Assembly (NCBI GenBank): GCA_963803775.1
Contig: CAWDNS010000002.1
Coordinates: forward strand, 310,001 to 374,000
DNA length: 64,000 bases
Direction: 5' to 3'
DNA from: JABCZH01 sp963803775
GTDB taxonomy: Bacteria; Acidobacteriota; Terriglobia; Terriglobales; Acidobacteriaceae
A program made the translations under genes and the position numbers. Below, one piece after another: positions 36,135-45,048 of the stretch. The notes under the pieces are model-generated. The model saw only the letters and a program-made list of their open reading frames with translations. It was not told the origin of the DNA and did no database searches. The stretch's first letter is position 1; each line of letters begins with the position of its first letter.

Positions 36135-36142
36135 CTGTCCAG

Positions 36143-37141
36143 CTAAAACGCCCAGCGCAGCAGCGACGCTCCCACGGTAAATCCCGCTCCCACCGCGGCT
36201 AGAAGAACCAGGTCGCCTTTCTTCAGTTTGCCTTCCTGGCGGGCTGTCTCCATCGCAAGCGGCAACGTGGCAGACGTGGTATTGCCGTAAGCGGTCGATG
36301 TTGATGATGACTCGATCCATCGGCATGCCCAGGCGATCGGCGGTGGCAGTGATGATGCGGCGATTGGCCTGGTGAGGGATAAATACGTCGATGTCCTTGC
36401 CGGTGAGGCCGTTTCGTTCCAGTAGTCTCTCGCAGACTTCGGCCATCTTGCGCACGGCAAACTTGAACACCGCCGCACCGTCCTGGTGGACGTAATGCAT
36501 GCGCTGAGCGACCGTCTCATGGGTGGCAGGATTCAGGCTGCCACCTGCGGGCATGAACAGCGAGCACCCGCCCGAGCCGTCGACTTCGTGCAGGAAATCG
36601 ATAAGGCCGAGTGAGTCGTCGGTCGCTGGCTCCAGAAAGACGGCGCCGGCGCCGTCGCCAAAAATGACACAGGTGGCGCGATCGGTGTAGTCGATGATGG
36701 AGGACATGACATCCACGCCAATGACCAGAACTTTCTTGTGATCTCCAGAGACTACGAATCTCGATCCCACTTGCAGCGCGTAGAGAAAAGACGAGCACGC
36801 CGCATTCATATCGAATCCCCACACACCTTTGGCGCCCAGCTTGTCCTGCACCAGGCAGGCAGTGCAAGGAAACAGCATGTCGGGAGTGACGGTGGCAACA
36901 ATGATGGCATCGAGATCGGAAGGATCGATTCCAGCCTGGGCAAGAACACTTTTCGCGGCCTCGAGGCCAGGTCGCTGCTGGCGACGCCTTTGTCCACAAT
37001 GTGGCGCTCGCGGATGCCGGTGCGATCCAGAATCCATTCGTTGGTGGTGTCGACCATTTTTTCCAGGTCGGCGTTGGTCAGCAGGCGGGGCGGAACGTAG
37101 GTTCCCAGGGCGCTGATCTTGGCGCGCAAAAGTTGGCTCAC
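36143..37141 (-). CDS. fabH: Beta-ketoacyl-ACP synthase III (FabH), two compensating frameshifts
   Basis: First condensing enzyme of fatty-acid synthesis. The start ISALGTYVPPRLLTN, catalytic-Cys block NAACSSFLYAL, IPHQANRRI (catalytic His) and YGNTTSATLP (catalytic Asn) are all present, but in two alternating frames. The reading frame loses one C near 36966 (SSDLA|LEAAKSV) and gains one T near 36289 (IIDR|YGNTTSA). The overall span of 999 bp is a multiple of three and equals a normal FabH (332 aa). Because FabH is normally essential, these look like sequence errors. If real, the gene is broken. Confidence 0.88.
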
Positions 37142-37261
37142 TCGATAGGATTCTCCAGTTGGAATGTAAACTCGCTATTGTGCCGCACACGCGGCAGCCG
37201 TGTCCAATGAGATGAGGAGCGACTGAGAGTTTTCTTGACTACGGTCGCGCTCAGAGAGTGA

Positions 37262-37377
37262 AAAAAGCCAGGCACCGGCGACCCACTGCACACGCAAGAG
37301 CCCGTTACCGTTGCTTCCTTCCGGACCTGGCGGGGTTGGCGGGAAGACGTCGCGCGGGACCGATGCCTGACGATACG
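37262..37377 (-). ncRNA. ffs: Signal recognition particle RNA, bacterial small type (4.5S)
   Basis: Read leftward, the RNA has the universal SRP core GGTCCGGAAGGAAGCA (helix 8 apical part) and the distal GGGCTC, with outer helix arms CAGGCATCGG near 37360 and CCGGTGCCTG near 37269 that pair. A run of six T's follows immediately at 37261-37266, a good intrinsic terminator. Length about 110 nt. It works with Ffh and FtsY (ftsY is at 48.8 kb). The exact ends are approximate. Confidence 0.93.
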
Positions 37378-37479
37378 ATTTTAGCATTCAGCTGTCAGCT
37401 GTAGCTCGTCCGCTAAACCTGAGTTACTCTTCCACTTCCGCACTTTCCCGTCAAATCGCCAAACAATAAGGAAAAGCTC

Positions 37480-39650
37480 ATGGCGACATGCTGACACACT
37501 CGCAACCGCTGCCATGCTGTCGATCTCGATCGCTACTTTCAGGTTGCGCTTTATTTGCTGGTGCTGACCGGGTTCGCGACGCTGGCGTCAACCGGCGGCT
37601 TGGATCTGCCGACGATGGTATTGGCCAGCGGCGCATTCTGCTTCGCGGATATTGCGTGGCAACGCGGCAGTGTGCTGCTGATCCCGAGCGCTGGACCACG
37701 ATCCTGACGCTGGTGTACGTCGTCTTTTATCTCGTGGATTATCTTCGTGATCTCGCGGGCATTTGTCAGATCGGCGGTACATCTCGTTCTTTTCGTTCTG
37801 GTAGTGCGGTTGTTCTCGGCGCGGCGCGATCGCGACCATTATTTTCTTGCGGTGATCGCATTTCTGATGGTGCTGGCGGCGGCGGTGCTGACGGTTGACT
37901 CGACGTTTCTGCTGGCGTTCGTGCGCATTCATGTTGATGGCCGTGGTGACGTTCATCCTAATGGAGATGCGGCGCGCCTCGGCGAGCGCGGCCGTTCCAG
38001 TCGGCGGCGGACGAGCCCTGGCGCTTCGCGGCGGATGGGAATTTCGCTGGCTAAGAGCGACGCCGGGTCTGGTGGTGTTGATCGCACTGGCGTGCGGCGG
38101 TGATTTTCTTTGTTCTGCCACGAGTTTCGACCGGGCTATTTGAGCGCCTATACACTCCATTCGGCGAGATTGCTACCGGGTTCAGCGATCGCGTGCAACT
38201 GGGCCGGATCGGCGAAATTCAGCAATCCGAGCGCGCTGGTGATGCACATCCAGATCGATGGCGACTCGCATGGGGCTTTCGATCTGAAGTGGCGCGGAGT
38301 GGCGCTGAATTTGTTCGATGGCACGACCTGGTCGAATCCTTATGAGCATCGTTTGGTGCCGCGGTCGCCGGGAGGGCAGTTTCTGCTTTCCTCGTCCGGT
38401 GAAAGCGACCCGGCGCTCACATTTATTCATTACCGGGTGCTGATGGAGCCGATGGCCAACAATGTTTTCTTTCTGGCGCCGGAAGCGCTCAGCCTCGGTG
38501 GCAATTATCGGTTGGTGACGCGGGATGATGCGGGGGCGGTTTTCGACAGCGACTTTGAGCGTCCGGTGAGCACCTACGATGCGGAGTCTGACGTGGTTCA
38601 GCCTGCGGCAGCACTTGCGTGGGGCTGGGCAGGATTATCCGCCAGCGGTGCTGTTGAACTATCTGCAACTGCCGCGTCTGGATCCGCGAGTCGCGCCACT
38701 GGCCGGCAGATCACGGCTCCCGAAAGTAATAATTATGACAAGGCTGTGGCGCTCGAACGCTACTTGCGGACGCACTTTGGATACACGCTGCAACTTGGGA
38801 CGCTCGGCGCATCGCGATCCGCTTGGCGTACTTCTTGTTCGAGCGTAAACAGGGGCATTGCGAATATTTCGCTTCTGCCATGGCCGTGATGCTGCGTACT
38901 CTGCGGATTCCCTCGCGAGTAGTGAACGGCTTTCGCACCGGCGAGTTCAATGACGTGACTTCACAATATCTGGTGCGTGCCAGCAATGCGCATTCATGGG
39001 TGGAAGCGTATTTTCCAGGACATGGATGGATCAGTTTTGATCCCACACCGGCCGCGCCGGCCGAGGTTCGTACGGGATGGAACCGCTGGGCGCTGTATGC
39101 CGATGCGATGGCGTCGTTCTGGCGGGAGTGGGTGGTCAGTTACGACGTGAGCCATCAGTATATTTTGGGGCATCGTGTAGCGCAGGGTGGCGCGGATTGG
39201 ATTCGACGAGCGCGGCGGTGGGAGCGGATTCATACGATGCCTGGCTGGAGGCCGCGCGGCGAACGGGCAACGCAGTCGTCGGATGCTCCGTGGCGCTGGG
39301 GCGGGATCGCGCTGGGCATGACAGGATTGCTGGTTCTAGGCGCGTATTCGGCGCGGCTGTGGCGGGCGATTCGCAGACATCGAGTAGCGGCACGGCCAGA
39401 GCGATCACCGCGAGTGGCGGCGACGATCTGGTACGAACGCGTGTTGCGCATGTTGGCGAAGCGCGGCTGGCAGAAGTTGCCGGCACAGACTCCGGCGGAG
39501 TTTGTGGCGGCTTTCAACGAGGAGACCGTGCGTGGGCCACTCGCGCGATTTGCCGAGCATTATGAGCGGGCGCGGTTTGGAGATTCAGCGGAGGATGCGG
39601 CGCGGTTACCGGAAGATTATGAGGAGGTCTCGGCGGCAAGCCGGCGGTAG
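37480..39650 (+). pseudogene. TgpA-like transglutaminase membrane protein gene with about a dozen frameshifts
   Basis: DUF3488/transglutaminase-like protein: N-terminal membrane helices (DRYFQVALYLLVLTGFATLA, ERWTTILTLVYVVFYLVDY, VHLVLFVLVVRLFSARRDRD) then a periplasmic transglutaminase core. These pieces read in different frames: shifts are visible near 37485, 37520, 37690, 37750, 37897, 38098, about three between 38130 and 38250, 38615, 38700 and 38815. From about 38823 to the stop the frame is clean (275 aa) and holds the catalytic Cys (QGHCEYFASAMAVML), His (NAHSWVEAYFPG) and Asp (ISFDPTP), then a last helix and DUF4129-like tail. ATG 37480 follows AAGGAAAAG. Either a decayed gene or bad sequence. 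Confidence 0.75.
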
Positions 39651-39694
39651 AGGCGCATTGTAGTTTCGCCAACCGGATGGGCCTCACAAGCTGT

Positions 39695-39700
39695 TAAAAT
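39695..39700 (+). promoter_or_regulatory. -10 box (TAAAAT) upstream of rimO
   Basis: TAAAAT ends 10 nt before ATG 39711, giving a predicted leader of only a few bases. No Shine-Dalgarno is visible. Confidence 0.35.
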
Positions 39701-39710
39701 AGCTAGATTG

Positions 39711-41204
39711 ATGCCGCCTCCGAACTCCACTGTAGAGATCGACAACGAAGCCGAAACGACTAAAAAAGCGGTCCCTTGGCCGCCTAAAGTCGGCTTCGTC
39801 AGCCTGGGATGCCCCAAGAACCTGGTCGATAGCGAAGTCATGATGGGCATGCTCGCCCAGGCCGGGGCTGAACTGATTGCGCGCGCCGAAGATGCCGACG
39901 TCATTGTGGTGAACACCTGCTCGTTCATCGAGAGTGCGCAGCAGGAATCGGTGAATGCGATTCTGGAAATGGCGCGGCACAAGAACGATGGCCGGGCGCG
40001 CAAGTTGATCGTCGCGGGCTGCCTGGTGGAGCGCTTTCGCGGCGACATTCAAAAGAACATTCCTGAAGTTGACGCGGTGGTTGGCACCGGAGAATTGGAA
40101 AATATTCTGGCGGCGGCCGGGATCGTACCTCAGCCGGCAGCCTCGAATTCTCCTTTTAAGATTTTGACTTCGCGGGCGGAAGGTGACGCACGGGCCGCGC
40201 AAGGCCGGTTCTCGCGCGAGTCATGGGACGGCGCGATTGCCGATCTCCCCAATTATCTCTATGACGAAGCCACGCCACGCGTGCTCGCCACGCCGAAGTA
40301 CACTGCGTATGTGAAGATCGCCGAGGGCTGCGATCATCCTTGCAGCTTTTGCATTATTCCGCAGCTTCGGGGAAAGTTTCGCTCGCGGCGGTTTGAGTCG
40401 GTGGTCGCGGAAGTTGAGCGGCTGGCGCGGGGCGGAGTGCGCGAGGTTACGCTCATCGGCCAAGATACCACCTGCTACGGAGAAGACTTCGGATTGAAAG
40501 ACGGTCTGGCGTTATTGCTCGAAAAGCTCGCATCCATTGAAGACCTGCGCTGGGTTCGGTTCCTGTACGCGTATCCCAACAAGATTACGGGCCGGTTGCT
40601 CGATACGATTGCGAGCCACGACAAGATTTGCTCGTACATGGACGTTCCTCTGCAACATGCGTCCGCATCGGTATTGAAGCGGATGAAACGTGGCGGCGGA
40701 GCCGATGTGTTTCTGCGGTCGATTGAGAAGATGCGTCGGACAATTCCTGACGTGACTTTGAGAACATCGTTCATTGTTGGGTTTCCTGGGGAGACTGAAA
40801 AAGAGTTTGAAGAGCTGTGCGAGTTTGTGCGCGAGGCCAAGTTCGACTGGATGGGAGCGTTCGGTTACTCGGATCAGGAAGGCGCTGGCGCTTTCGGGAT
40901 CGAGGACAAGCTGCCGGGACGTGAGATTGAGCGGCGGCGAAAACATCTGATGCAGATTCAAAAACGCATCAGCAAGAAGAACAAGAAAGCTTTGGTGGGC
41001 AAGGAATTCGATTTGCTGCTCGGAGGCATGTCCGAGGAAAGCGATCTATTGCTCGAAGGCCGCACGGCGATGCACGCCCCGGAGATCGACGGGAAGGTAT
41101 TTGTGAACGACGTACGCGAAGGACTTGAACCCAAAGAAGGCGAATTCTACCGCTGCCAGATCACTGAGGCGCACGATTACGACCTGGTAGCTAAGATTGT
41201 ATAG
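39711..41204 (+). CDS. rimO: Ribosomal protein S12 methylthiotransferase RimO
   Basis: Radical SAM enzyme with two Fe-S clusters that adds a methylthio group to Asp of S12 (497 aa). UPF0004 domain Cys are in LGCPKNLVDSEVMMG, NTCSFIESAQQES and VAGCLVERF; the radical SAM CX3CX2C is GCDHPCSFCIIPQLRGKFRSR; a C-terminal TRAM-like domain follows. It is some 50 residues longer than usual because of an insertion between UPF0004 and radical SAM domains (about residues 148-185). yacG follows 5 bp later. Confidence 0.95.
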   Translation: MPPPNSTVEIDNEAETTKKAVPWPPKVGFVSLGCPKNLVDSEVMMGMLAQAGAELIARAEDADVIVVNTCSFIESAQQESVNAILEMARHKNDGRARKLIVAGCLVERFRGDIQKNIPEVDAVVGTGELENILAAAGIVPQPAASNSPFKILTSRAEGDARAAQGRFSRESWDGAIADLPNYLYDEATPRVLATPKYTAYVKIAEGCDHPCSFCIIPQLRGKFRSRRFESVVAEVERLARGGVREVTLIGQDTTCYGEDFGLKDGLALLLEKLASIEDLRWVRFLYAYPNKITGRLLDTIASHDKICSYMDVPLQHASASVLKRMKRGGGADVFLRSIEKMRRTIPDVTLRTSFIVGFPGETEKEFEELCEFVREAKFDWMGAFGYSDQEGAGAFGIEDKLPGREIERRRKHLMQIQKRISKKNKKALVGKEFDLLLGGMSEESDLLLEGRTAMHAPEIDGKVFVNDVREGLEPKEGEFYRCQITEAHDYDLVAKIV

Positions 41205-41209
41205 AGACT

Positions 41210-41410
41210 ATGGCCCGCAAGCGCGCCATTAAGCTGAGTTGCCCCACATGCCGCAAGCTGGTGACCAGCAAAGATCCGGAGTTTCCTTTTTGCAGCGAGC
41301 GCTGCCGCCTGATTGATCTGGGTAAGTGGGCGAGTGGGAAGTATGTGATTTCGTCGCCAGTGACAGACACGGATGATGAGATCGATGCGGAGCCCGATGA
41401 GAAGCCGTGA
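41210..41410 (+). CDS. yacG: DNA gyrase inhibitor YacG (zinc-binding)
   Basis: Small (66 aa) zinc protein; the E. coli member binds GyrB and blocks DNA binding. The four zinc Cys are in SCPTCRKL and FCSERCRLIDLGKW, the exact family pattern. The acidic C-terminus is unremarkable. It follows rimO by 5 bp and precedes pgpA by 3 bp. Confidence 0.9.
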   Translation: MARKRAIKLSCPTCRKLVTSKDPEFPFCSERCRLIDLGKWASGKYVISSPVTDTDDEIDAEPDEKP

Positions 41411-41413
41411 GCG

Positions 41414-41935
41414 GTGGATCGACGGCGAGGCGACGGAGTGACCGATCCGCTTCGCGTACGCGCACCGCGCTGGGCCACGCTGGTGGCGACTTTCTTTGGG
41501 GTGGGGCTGCTTCGGCCTGGGCCGGGAACCTGGGGTTCGGCGGCGACAGTGATCTTGTGGTGGCTGGTCGCACGCGGAATCGCTCCGGGATGGCAGCCTT
41601 TGGCTGCGATAGTGCTGGCGGCATTGGCAGTGATCGTGGGAATTCCGGCGGCAACTCAAGTCTGCCGCGCCACCGGGCTAAAAGATCCACAGTTCGTGGT
41701 GATTGACGAAGTCGCGGGCCAGTTGATTACGCTGATTGCGGCACCCGTCGCATGGAAATCCCTATTGCTGGGATTTATACTCTTCCGAGGCTTTGATATT
41801 GTAAAACCTCCCCCGGTGCGTCAACTTGAGCATCTTCCCGAAGGTTTTGGCATCGTAATAGATGATGTAGGCGCAGGGCTTTACGCGTTGGCAGTAATGC
41901 AAGTCGTGCTGCACTTCGGCCTTTTGCCGAGATAA
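41414..41935 (+). CDS. pgpA: Phosphatidylglycerophosphatase A
   Basis: Dephosphorylates phosphatidylglycerophosphate in phosphatidylglycerol synthesis; an inner-membrane enzyme of 173 aa. The blocks GLLRPGPGTWGS, FVVIDEVAGQLITL and FRGFDIVKPPPVRQLE with GIVIDDVGAG match the family, including its acidic metal-binding residues. Starts at GTG 41414 (after yacG by 3 bp); GTG 41438 would drop eight residues that lie before the conserved region. Confidence 0.93.
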   Translation: MDRRRGDGVTDPLRVRAPRWATLVATFFGVGLLRPGPGTWGSAATVILWWLVARGIAPGWQPLAAIVLAALAVIVGIPAATQVCRATGLKDPQFVVIDEVAGQLITLIAAPVAWKSLLLGFILFRGFDIVKPPPVRQLEHLPEGFGIVIDDVGAGLYALAVMQVVLHFGLLPR

Positions 41936-41959
41936 ACGGCGCAGGGGATTTTGGAGTCC

Positions 41960-43015
41960 ATGGGAATTTCTGACCGGTTGCTGGGAAAAAAGAGCGTAAA
42001 CGGAAAGCCGCATATTCAGGCGGTACAGCCGAGCGCTGCCCTGGCGGGCGGCGAGGTGCGGATCAGCGGGAGCGATCTGTCTCCGCATGATTTGCGGCGT
42101 CCCCGGGTACGGTTCGGCGAAGTCGAAGGCGCAGTGGTTATCAGCTCCGATGATTTTGTAGTGGCGAAGGTGCCGCACGGAGCGTCTTCCGGGCCCATCG
42201 TGGTTTCCACCAACGGCCATTCAAGCAACGCTCATCAGATCAAAGTAGCAGTGACAATTGCCGAGGGACTGCATCCGGTGACCAATCCCGCGCTCGACGC
42301 CGAGGGCAACATCTACGTGAGTTTTTCGGGAAGCCGCGGACAGAAAGTGAAAGTGGCGCTGTTCAAGATCGATACCAACTATAACGTCAAACCGTTTGTA
42401 GCGGACTTGATGAACGCTACGTCGATTGCTTTCGACAAGTTCGGACAGATGTATGTTTCGTCGCGATACGACGGAACAGTGTACCGGATTGCGCCTAACG
42501 GGACGATGTCTTCTTACGCGGAGGGCATGGGAGTGGCGACTGGCATTGCCTTTGACCGCACGGGAAATCTATATGTGGGAGACCGTAGCGGAACGATTTT
42601 CAAGATCGCGCCCGACCGGCAGACTTTTGTGTTTGCCACGCTTGAACCCAGCGTTTCCGCTTATCACCTGGCATTTAGTCCACGAGGTGATTTGTTCGTT
42701 ACCGGTCCCACAACCTCGAGTTTCGACTGCGTGTACCGGATTGATGGACAAGGCAACGTTACCAATTTCTTCCGCGGGCTGGGACGGCCGCAGGGTTTGG
42801 CTTTTGACATCGAAGGCAATCTCTACGTGGCGGCATCGCTCTCGGGCAAACGTGGGATCGTCAAGATCACCCCAGATGGTCAGGCATCGATCGAGGTTGC
42901 GGGCGCCGGATTGGTGGGTCTCGCATTTGCTCCCGGCCGCTCCGTGGTGCTCACGACGACAGACGCGGCCCATCATTTAGCTTGGAACATTCAGGGATTA
43001 CCGTTGGTCGAGTAA
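41960..43015 (+). CDS. IPT/TIG domain protein with NHL-type beta-propeller
   Basis: A 351-residue protein. Residues about 14-95 form an IPT/TIG immunoglobulin-like domain (IQAVQPSAALAGGEVRISGSDL, VVAKVPHGASSGPIVV). The rest is a five- to six-bladed NHL/SMP-30-like propeller with repeats such as SIAFDKFGQMYVSSRYDGTVYRI and GIAFDRTGNLYVGDRSGTI. No signal peptide is obvious. ATG 41960 follows GGAG by 3 nt; TTG 41951 is the earlier open start. A binding or scaffold role is likely; the partner is unknown. Confidence 0.8.
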   Translation: MGISDRLLGKKSVNGKPHIQAVQPSAALAGGEVRISGSDLSPHDLRRPRVRFGEVEGAVVISSDDFVVAKVPHGASSGPIVVSTNGHSSNAHQIKVAVTIAEGLHPVTNPALDAEGNIYVSFSGSRGQKVKVALFKIDTNYNVKPFVADLMNATSIAFDKFGQMYVSSRYDGTVYRIAPNGTMSSYAEGMGVATGIAFDRTGNLYVGDRSGTIFKIAPDRQTFVFATLEPSVSAYHLAFSPRGDLFVTGPTTSSFDCVYRIDGQGNVTNFFRGLGRPQGLAFDIEGNLYVAASLSGKRGIVKITPDGQASIEVAGAGLVGLAFAPGRSVVLTTTDAAHHLAWNIQGLPLVE

Positions 43016-43017
43016 AA

Positions 43018-43055
43018 GCATTCAGCCGTCAGCATTCAGCCGTCAGCATTCAGCC
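43018..43055. repeat. ATTCAGCCGTCAGC tandem repeat
   Basis: About 2.7 tandem copies of a 14-bp unit directly after the NHL gene stop. The unit is related to the repeats at 51018-51146. The rest of the 118-bp gap to cinA holds only a -10-like TACACT at 43120-43125. Confidence 0.6.
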
Positions 43056-43119
43056 TCACCCAAGCCCATCGCTCTCCGCCGAGTTTCTTCCCATTCACTA
43101 GTCTGACCTGGTTTTCATT

Positions 43120-43125
43120 TACACT
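43120..43125 (+). promoter_or_regulatory. -10 box (TACACT) upstream of cinA
   Basis: TACACT ends 8 nt before ATG 43134; a leaderless or very short-leader transcript is suggested. A GAGAG lies immediately before the ATG but is too close to be a good ribosome site. Confidence 0.35.
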
Positions 43126-43133
43126 TTTGAGAG

Positions 43134-44378
43134 ATGAATGCGGAGATCATCGCCATCGGCTCAGAGCTGTTGACCCCGTACCGCCAGGACACTAACTCGC
43201 TTTACCTCACCGAAAAACTCAATCAGATGGGCGTGGAGGTGTGTTTCAAGACGATTGTTGGCGACAGCCTGGAGAACCTAATGCAGGCGGCGACCGTGGC
43301 GTTCTCGAGAGCCGACCTGATTATCTTCATGGGCGGACTGGGGCCAACCGAAGACGACCTGACGCGAGAGGCCGTGGCGGCGGCGCTGGGATTACCGCTG
43401 CGACGTGATCCCGCGATTATGACCTGGCTCGAAGAACGCTTCGCGGCGCATGGCTGGAAAATGGCTGCTAACAATTTAAAGCAGGCGGATGTCATCGCCG
43501 GTGCGACCGTTCTGCCCAATGCTAATGGCTCAGCTCCGGGACTGTGGATCAGCGGAAAGTTTGATGGACAGGCGAAGATCATGATGCTCTTGCCGGGCCC
43601 TCCGAATGAATTGAAGGCGCTGTTTGAAGAGCAATGTGTCGCACGATTGCGGGCGAAGCTGCCGGAACAATTCATTGTTACCCGGGAACTGAAAATCACG
43701 GGTATGGGCGAGTCGCAATGCGATGCGCGAGTGGCGACGATCTATAAGGCTTTCACTGATGTGCAGACCACGATTCTGGCCGGGGCAGGAGAGATTCAAC
43801 TGCACCTGAAGACCCGCGCGCTCAAGCTCGATACGGCGCAGAAACGCGTGGACGAATTAGTGGAACTACTGGAAGACGAGCTCGGCGATTTCGTGTTCTC
43901 CGACAATGGCGACTCGATGGAGCAGATTGTCGGGTACTACTTGCAAATGCGCAATGCCACCCTCGCAGTAGCGGAATCATGTACTGGCGGGTTGGTCGGC
44001 GAACGGATCACTTCGGTGAGCGGCAGTTCACGATACTTCGTTGGCGGCGCGATTGTGTACTCCAATGAGATGAAGACGGAGATGGCGGGAGTGCCGGCGA
44101 GGCTGATCGACAAAGAAGGCGCCGTAAGTTCGAAGGTAGCTACAGCATTGGCGGAAGGAATTCGCGCACGTTGCGGCTCGACCCTAGGTATCGGAGTCAC
44201 GGGCGTGGCTGGGCCGAACGGGGGAACTGCGGACAAGCCGGTGGGACTGGTGTTTCATGCTCTGGCGAGTGAGGGTGGGACGGAAGTGATAGAGCGCAAG
44301 TTTCCCGGCGACCGCAAGCGTATTCGCTGGTTTGCCAGCCAGCAGGCGTTGGACATGGTGAGGAGAAAACTGAAATGA
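43134..44378 (+). CDS. cinA: CinA: nicotinamide-nucleotide amidohydrolase / MoCF-like N-domain
   Basis: Two-domain CinA (414 aa). The N-terminal MoCF-like domain (about 1-180: IIAIGSELLTPYRQDTNSLYL, FMGGLGPTEDDLTREAV) and the C-terminal CinA/PncC amidohydrolase domain (ESCTGGLVGERITSVSGSSRYF, GVTGVAGPNGG) that deamidates NMN are both intact. Role in NAD salvage is well supported for the C-domain; the N-domain's role in this family is ADP-ribose related in some cases. Confidence 0.94.
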   Translation: MNAEIIAIGSELLTPYRQDTNSLYLTEKLNQMGVEVCFKTIVGDSLENLMQAATVAFSRADLIIFMGGLGPTEDDLTREAVAAALGLPLRRDPAIMTWLEERFAAHGWKMAANNLKQADVIAGATVLPNANGSAPGLWISGKFDGQAKIMMLLPGPPNELKALFEEQCVARLRAKLPEQFIVTRELKITGMGESQCDARVATIYKAFTDVQTTILAGAGEIQLHLKTRALKLDTAQKRVDELVELLEDELGDFVFSDNGDSMEQIVGYYLQMRNATLAVAESCTGGLVGERITSVSGSSRYFVGGAIVYSNEMKTEMAGVPARLIDKEGAVSSKVATALAEGIRARCGSTLGIGVTGVAGPNGGTADKPVGLVFHALASEGGTEVIERKFPGDRKRIRWFASQQALDMVRRKLK

Positions 44379-44386
44379 AACACCTT

Positions 44387-44437
44387 CTAGCTCTTAGCTT
44401 CAACTCTTGGCGAGAACGGCCTCAAGCTAAGAGCTAG
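44387..44437. repeat. 14-bp perfect inverted repeat (CTAGCTCTTAGCTT) between cinA and thpR
   Basis: Arms 44387-44400 and 44424-44437 are exact inverse complements around a 23-nt loop. They resemble the GGCTCTTGGCT arms and AGCTAA units of the rpsT-holA element. Lies 9 nt after the cinA stop; may be a terminator-like or repetitive element. Confidence 0.7.
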
Positions 44438-44455
44438 GAGCCAGAAGCAACCAAC

Positions 44456-45040
44456 ATGCGACTCTTCGTTGCTCTCGACATTGACGATGGCATCCGCGCG
44501 CGCATTCAGCGGTTCGTGGAAGGCGTGTCAGGATTTGCTGAGGAGGCACGTTGGGTGCGTCCGGAGTCGATGCACGTGACGTTGAAATTTATCGGCGAGC
44601 AGCCGGCCGAGACGGTAGATGAGATCAATCGCGTGATTTCGGCGGTGAAGGGAGAATCGTTCGAGATCTGCTTTCGCGACTTCGGATTCTTTCCTACTGC
44701 AAAATCGGCGCGGGTGTTTTGGGTGGGAATTGAAGCCGGACCGCAACTGGCCAGCCTGGCTACCGCCATTGATCACGCAACGTCGTCGTTGGGAATTCCG
44801 AAGGAAGACCATGTTTATAGCCCGCATTTGACGCTGGCGCGCGGCGGGCGCGCGGGCGCGCCCGGGCGGCAGAAAGAAGATCGCCCGAATAGAGGCTTCC
44901 AAAAGCTGCAAGAGAAACTGGCTGCGATGCCAACACCAGAGTTTGGTACCATGACGGCCCGCGAGTTTTTTCTTTATCAGAGTCAGCTAATGCGCGGAGG
45001 CGCGCACTACACAAAGATTGACCGGTTTGGACTGAGTTAA
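44456..45040 (+). CDS. thpR: RNA 2',3'-cyclic phosphodiesterase (2H family)
   Basis: 2H-phosphoesterase superfamily protein (194 aa), the family formerly called 2'-5' RNA ligase. Two HxTx motifs are visible: HVTLKF near 40 and HLTLAR near 125. Both lie in the expected spacing. It is the first gene of the thpR-plsY-gpsA run (8 bp and 4-nt overlap). Inside it, a GC-rich 18-bp perfect palindrome (44846-44863) encodes a Gly/Arg loop, likely a non-conserved insertion. Confidence 0.9.
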   Translation: MRLFVALDIDDGIRARIQRFVEGVSGFAEEARWVRPESMHVTLKFIGEQPAETVDEINRVISAVKGESFEICFRDFGFFPTAKSARVFWVGIEAGPQLASLATAIDHATSSLGIPKEDHVYSPHLTLARGGRAGAPGRQKEDRPNRGFQKLQEKLAAMPTPEFGTMTAREFFLYQSQLMRGGAHYTKIDRFGLS

Positions 45041-45048
45041 GCCCGCTT

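Noticed and set aside
37175..37387. 70-codon frame on the minus strand
   Set aside because: Overlaps the SRP RNA, whose conserved core explains the sequence.
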